The translations under genes were made by a program, and so were the position numbers. The notes beneath the pieces are model-generated. The model was not told where the DNA came from. It made no database searches and saw nothing but the letters and a program-made list of their open reading frames with translations. 64,000 bases of DNA, taken from assembly GCF_015160875.1 (NCBI RefSeq), contig NZ_CP063374.1, positions 2,852,001 to 2,916,000 on the forward strand, in the 5' to 3' direction. Below are positions 59,746 through 64,000 of this stretch, in pieces. This stretch comes from Streptomyces chromofuscus. GTDB lineage: Bacteria; Actinomycetota; Actinomycetes; Streptomycetales; Streptomycetaceae. Within the stretch, counting starts at the first letter, position 1, and the number at the start of each line of letters is the position of its first letter.

Positions 59746-60423
59746 TCAGCGCACGCTGACGCCCAGCGCCCCGAGTCCTGCGAGCCGTACGGCGATCGAC
59801 CCGTACGGCGTGCGCAGCCGCAGCCAGGCACCCGACGAGAACAGCCCCGGCTCCTGCGCGCCCGCGGCCGGCCGCAGGAACCCGAGGGACTGCGCCGCGT
59901 GCACAGCGCGTACCGGAAGGTGGGTGTCCCCGACCGGCCGGGACCAGATCTCGCGGCCGATCCGGTCCAGTTCGACCCGCGTACGGGCCTGCGGCGGCAG
60001 CTCCTCCGTACGGGACCGGAACTCGGACACCGCGGCGGCGACCGTCGTCCGCAGGTTCGCCGCTCCCGGCAGTCCCCGCTCCGGCCGCCAGCCCCCGCGC
60101 GGCGGCAGCACCCCGGCCCACGGCGGGCCGGTCACCGCTTCCGGCACGGCCGCCGTGGCCGCCGTCTCGTCCACGGACTCCAGCAGCTCACCGGCGGACA
60201 CGGTCACGTCGAGGGTGACGTCCAGCCCGTCCTCGTACGGCTTGGCCAGCCGTACCGCCCGGATCGCCAGCACCTCGAAGGACGGCGGCCGGCCGAAGAC
60301 GGCGAGTGCGGTGCCCGCCGCCTGCAGCCGCACCGCGGCTGAGCGGTCGTAGTGGAGCAGCCGGGAGAGGAAGGCCGCGAGGTCCGCCGCCTCCCCCTCG
60401 TCGGCGAGGTGGAGGACCGTCAT
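59746..60423 (-). CDS. Conserved hypothetical protein coupled to a thioesterase
   Basis: A 225-residue soluble protein of unknown family. It begins MTVLHLADEGEAADLAAFLS and has alternating helix and strand character; no Cys and no known motif. Its ATG overlaps the stop of the thioesterase gene as ATGA, so the two are translationally coupled and probably work together. The last gene of the ettA-thioesterase-hypothetical series on the minus strand; convergent with glbO. Confidence 0.75.
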   Translation of the reverse strand: MTVLHLADEGEAADLAAFLSRLLHYDRSAAVRLQAAGTALAVFGRPPSFEVLAIRAVRLAKPYEDGLDVTLDVTVSAGELLESVDETAATAAVPEAVTGPPWAGVLPPRGGWRPERGLPGAANLRTTVAAAVSEFRSRTEELPPQARTRVELDRIGREIWSRPVGDTHLPVRAVHAAQSLGFLRPAAGAQEPGLFSSGAWLRLRTPYGSIAVRLAGLGALGVSVR

Positions 60424-60830
60424 GCGGCGACGGCCTCCTCCTCGTCGTCCGTGTAGCTCTCGAGGAACTCGCGTTCCTCCGCGGTGATCCGCCGTGGCCG
60501 CTGCGCCTCGAAGTCGAACGGCACGATGACCGTGGAAGCCCGGACGTAGATCTGGTCGCCGTCCTTCACCTCGTAGGTGAGGGTGAAGGAGGCGGCCCTG
60601 ATCTCCGTGACCCACAGCTCGATGTCCACCGGCGCGTGCCGGTGGACGAGCTGACGCTTGTAGTCGATCTCATGGCGCGCCACCACGGACCCCTGCTTGA
60701 ACTCCTTGTCCGGGCGGAACAGGAAGTCGATACGGGCTTCCTCCAGGTACCGGAGGAAGACCACGTTGTTGACGTGACCGTACGCGTCCATGTCCGCCCA
60801 GCGCAGCGGGCAGCGGTAGATGTGCCGCAA
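60420..60830 (-). CDS. Acyl-CoA thioesterase (4HBT hot-dog fold)
   Basis: A 136-residue hot-dog-fold thioesterase: RWADMDAYGHVNNVVFLRYL carries the catalytic Asp and the HxN of the 4-hydroxybenzoyl-CoA thioesterase type, followed by EEARIDFLF. It hydrolyses an acyl-CoA, substrate unknown. TTG 60830 is proposed as start because the catalytic strand begins within 10 residues and GGGG lies eight bases upstream; longer in-frame starts would overlap ettA extensively. It follows the ettA stop by two bases. Confidence 0.85.
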   Translation of the reverse strand: MRHIYRCPLRWADMDAYGHVNNVVFLRYLEEARIDFLFRPDKEFKQGSVVARHEIDYKRQLVHRHAPVDIELWVTEIRAASFTLTYEVKDGDQIYVRASTVIVPFDFEAQRPRRITAEEREFLESYTDDEEEAVAA

Positions 60831-60832
60831 GA

Positions 60833-62497
<1,665 letters not shown>

Positions 62498-62850
62498 GAG
62501 AAACCGTCCGGCAGCTTGAAATCTGGCAGTGGGCAGATACACCCCATCTTGCCGTACCGCCACCCCTGTGCGGAAACGCGTATGGCCGGGTGGCCCTGAC
62601 CTGCGTGTTCTTCCTTGATCGCGGTGACTGTCCGCCCCTGCGCATCGCTGTCGGTCGGTCTCAGGGATCGCGGAGGCCTGGGGCAAACCTCCGGCGGTCG
62701 CGGGGCCGCGGACGGCCGAGAACCAGCCGAGGCCTCTCAGCTCGGGAGCTCGTCGTCCTGAAGTTCGGCCGGGTGGTCACCGACTGCTTCGTGGACGGCC
62801 GGCTGATCGGCCGCGGCCACCGTGCTGACGGCCAGCCGCGATGGCGCGGC
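62498..62850. other. Intergenic region (353 bp) without a recognised gene
   Basis: It lies between the ettA start and the end of the GYD gene, both on the minus strand. The part next to ettA is likely its promoter and leader. A plus-strand frame reading LVVLKFGRVVTDCFVDGRLI crosses it but has no start signal or family likeness. No repeats beyond GGCCG runs were found. Confidence 0.5.
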
Positions 62851-63171
62851 TCAAGCGCCGGGGCCGCGGAAGGTGACCGGGCGGCGGGTGGCTTCGTCGA
62901 TCTCCTCGACGGTGAGGAGCGGGGTGGCCCGGGTGTGGAGGGCGCCGCTGGCCTTGACGGTGAGGCTGACGGCGGCCATCGAGACCGCGTCGGGGGAGTC
63001 GACGATGAGCACGATGTCGTCCTGCCCGAAGGCGAAGTACATGGCCTCGACCGTCCCGCCGAGGCCGGTGACGACCTGGTCGACGGCGGCACGGCGGCCA
63101 CTCGCACCCTCGCCGAGGAGGCCCTTCGTGCCCTCGGGCGTGTAGGTGGCCTGGATGAGGAACTTCGGCAT
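62851..63171 (-). CDS. GYD-domain protein
   Basis: A 106-residue ferredoxin-fold protein: MPKFLIQATYTPEGTKGLL, then AMYFAFGQDDIVLIVDSPD and TVEEIDEA. This matches the GYD family (PF08734 from memory), small stand-alone proteins in which the name-giving motif is often degenerate, as here with G-Q-D-D. Function unknown. AGGAG eight bases before ATG 63171 decides the start. Upstream in-frame sequence is not conserved in character. Confidence 0.85.
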   Translation of the reverse strand: MPKFLIQATYTPEGTKGLLGEGASGRRAAVDQVVTGLGGTVEAMYFAFGQDDIVLIVDSPDAVSMAAVSLTVKASGALHTRATPLLTVEEIDEATRRPVTFRGPGA

Positions 63172-63408
63172 CGGGATGCTCCTGCCAGCGCTGGTCCGGT
63201 ACGCAGGATGGCCTTCCCACTGCCACGCGGGCTGCCACTCACCCAACGCCCGGATTCACTCGTTGGAACCCGGACGTGTCCCGGTGCTCCTCCCTGCAGT
63301 ACGACTGCCGAGTCAGGCCGGATCGGAGTCCGAGTCCGCGGCAGGAGCCCCTATGACCCGGCTGCCCGTTGCCCGGCGATTTCCCGGCCCCCCGCCGCTC
63401 CTCCGGCG

Positions 63409-64000
63409 TTACGACTTCCTCTTGCGGAGCAGGATCAGGGCCGCGCCGCCGATCACCACCAGGCCGATCGCCGTGCCCGCGATCGCCGGTGTGGCGTCGG
63501 AGCTGCCGGTCGCGGCGAGGTTCACGTCGGCCGAGGTGCTGCCGACCGTGGCCGGGCTCGGCCGGGTGAGGGTCTGGGTGGACTCGCCGGCCTCGGAGGC
63601 CACGCCGGCCTGCGTGCGGCAGTCGAGGACGCCGGTGAAGCGCTCCTCGTAGCCGCCGGGGCCGGTGATCGTGAAGTCGTAGGCCTGGTCCTCCTGGAGC
63701 GGGATGGTGACCGTGCGGGTCTCACTGGGCGCGATGCTGTACTCGGTGCCCATCAGCTCGAAGGTGAACGCCTCGTCGCCCTCGTTGGCCACGGTGATGT
63801 CCACACCGCCCTCGGCACAGTTCTCCGCCGCCGACAGCGCGGGTATCGCACCCTTCTCCGCCCAGTTCGCGCTCGCCGTCGCGGTGACCGTTGACTCGCT
63901 GGAACCGGCCAGGATCTGCGTCTGGCTCCTGGTCTCGGAGGCGAAGGCACGGCCGACCGGCACGGTGGTCGACGCTTGCACGGTCACCTCGGCCGAGCCG
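63409..64000 (-). CDS. Cell-wall surface protein with LAATG sortase signal, C-terminal part (cut by window edge)
   Basis: The minus-strand frame is open to the window end, so the N-terminus lies outside; the 196 visible residues begin SAEVTVQASTTVPVG. The extracellular part contains two Cys (ENCAEGG, LDCRTQ) and an Ig-like beta pattern, then a Thr/Ser/Pro stem and the sorting signal: LAATG, a hydrophobic helix (IAGTAIGLVVIGGAALILLR) and KRKS. LAXTG signals are recognised by class E sortases that also anchor long chaplins in Streptomyces. The pattern differs from the LPKTG protein at 10978. Confidence 0.85.
   Translation of the reverse strand, partial: GSAEVTVQASTTVPVGRAFASETRSQTQILAGSSESTVTATASANWAEKGAIPALSAAENCAEGGVDITVANEGDEAFTFELMGTEYSIAPSETRTVTIPLQEDQAYDFTITGPGGYEERFTGVLDCRTQAGVASEAGESTQTLTRPSPATVGSTSADVNLAATGSSDATPAIAGTAIGLVVIGGAALILLRKRKS

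Noticed and set aside
62590..62850. Long plus-strand open frame crossing the ettA-GYD gap
   Set aside because: It continues as an antisense shadow over the GYD gene, lacks a ribosome site and resembles no protein.

Overview
This window comes from a Streptomyces chromosome. The sequence is about 70% G+C with strong third-position G/C bias, GTG and TTG starts are common, TTA codons are almost absent, and the gene content is typical of the genus: ESX/WXG proteins, a SpoIIE-type phosphatase, sortase-anchored proteins, an ECF sigma factor, a csnR-type ROK cluster and a PknG locus. From memory, the order nei-rpiB-permease-sodF-thioredoxin-like protein-pepN-protease-asd-pepN-malQ-csn-pknG-ettA resembles the core region around SCO2620 to SCO2680 of S. 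coelicolor. No rRNA, tRNA, CRISPR array or intact insertion sequence was seen.

Layout. 1-3192 (minus strand) is a type VII secretion locus: a WXG100-like gene pair present twice in tandem, an intact and an internally deleted copy of a companion gene, a small secreted peptide, and the start of a large effector that leaves the window. 3346-9106 holds a SpoIIE phosphatase, an Eis-like acetyltransferase, an endonuclease VIII, rpiB and an amino-acid permease. 9141-14189 holds a membrane Ser/Thr kinase divergent from an LPKTG surface protein, bioY and a second permease. 14224-19642 has a sodF remnant with an intact Nur-type operator, a small Cys protein, a mycothiol-dependent nitroreductase-like protein, pepN and an endonuclease-fold protein. 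19731-31002 has a serine hydrolase, a Nudix protein, a large subtilase, an ECF sigma pair, asd and a second pepN. 31240-34103 contains a MarR remnant, a flavin monooxygenase and a TetR regulator separated by a large array of 14-bp palindromic repeats. 34277-42269 holds malQ, a PadR/ABC operon, an HNH protein and an MscS channel. 42444-46554 is a chitosan-oligosaccharide (csn) cluster that has lost its binding protein and almost all of its permease genes.

46943-58118 is the most interesting block. It encodes a complete candidate phosphosignalling circuit: GlnX-like membrane protein, GlnH-like binding protein, coiled-coil protein, PknG-like kinase, PP2C phosphatase, von Willebrand A protein and an FHA protein. 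Kinase, phosphatase and FHA protein all carry zinc ribbons. The core GlnX-GlnH-PknG module is known from mycobacteria; the phosphatase/vWA/FHA extension and a TTA codon in the coiled-coil gene suggest a Streptomyces-specific, possibly development-linked version. 58223-64000 closes with a PCMT-like methyltransferase, glbO, a thioesterase pair, ettA, a GYD protein and a LAATG-anchored surface protein that runs off the edge.

A recurring theme is decay by clean internal deletion (sodF, csn transport genes, the type VII companion gene, a MarR gene), always leaving 5' signals or 3' ends recognisable.
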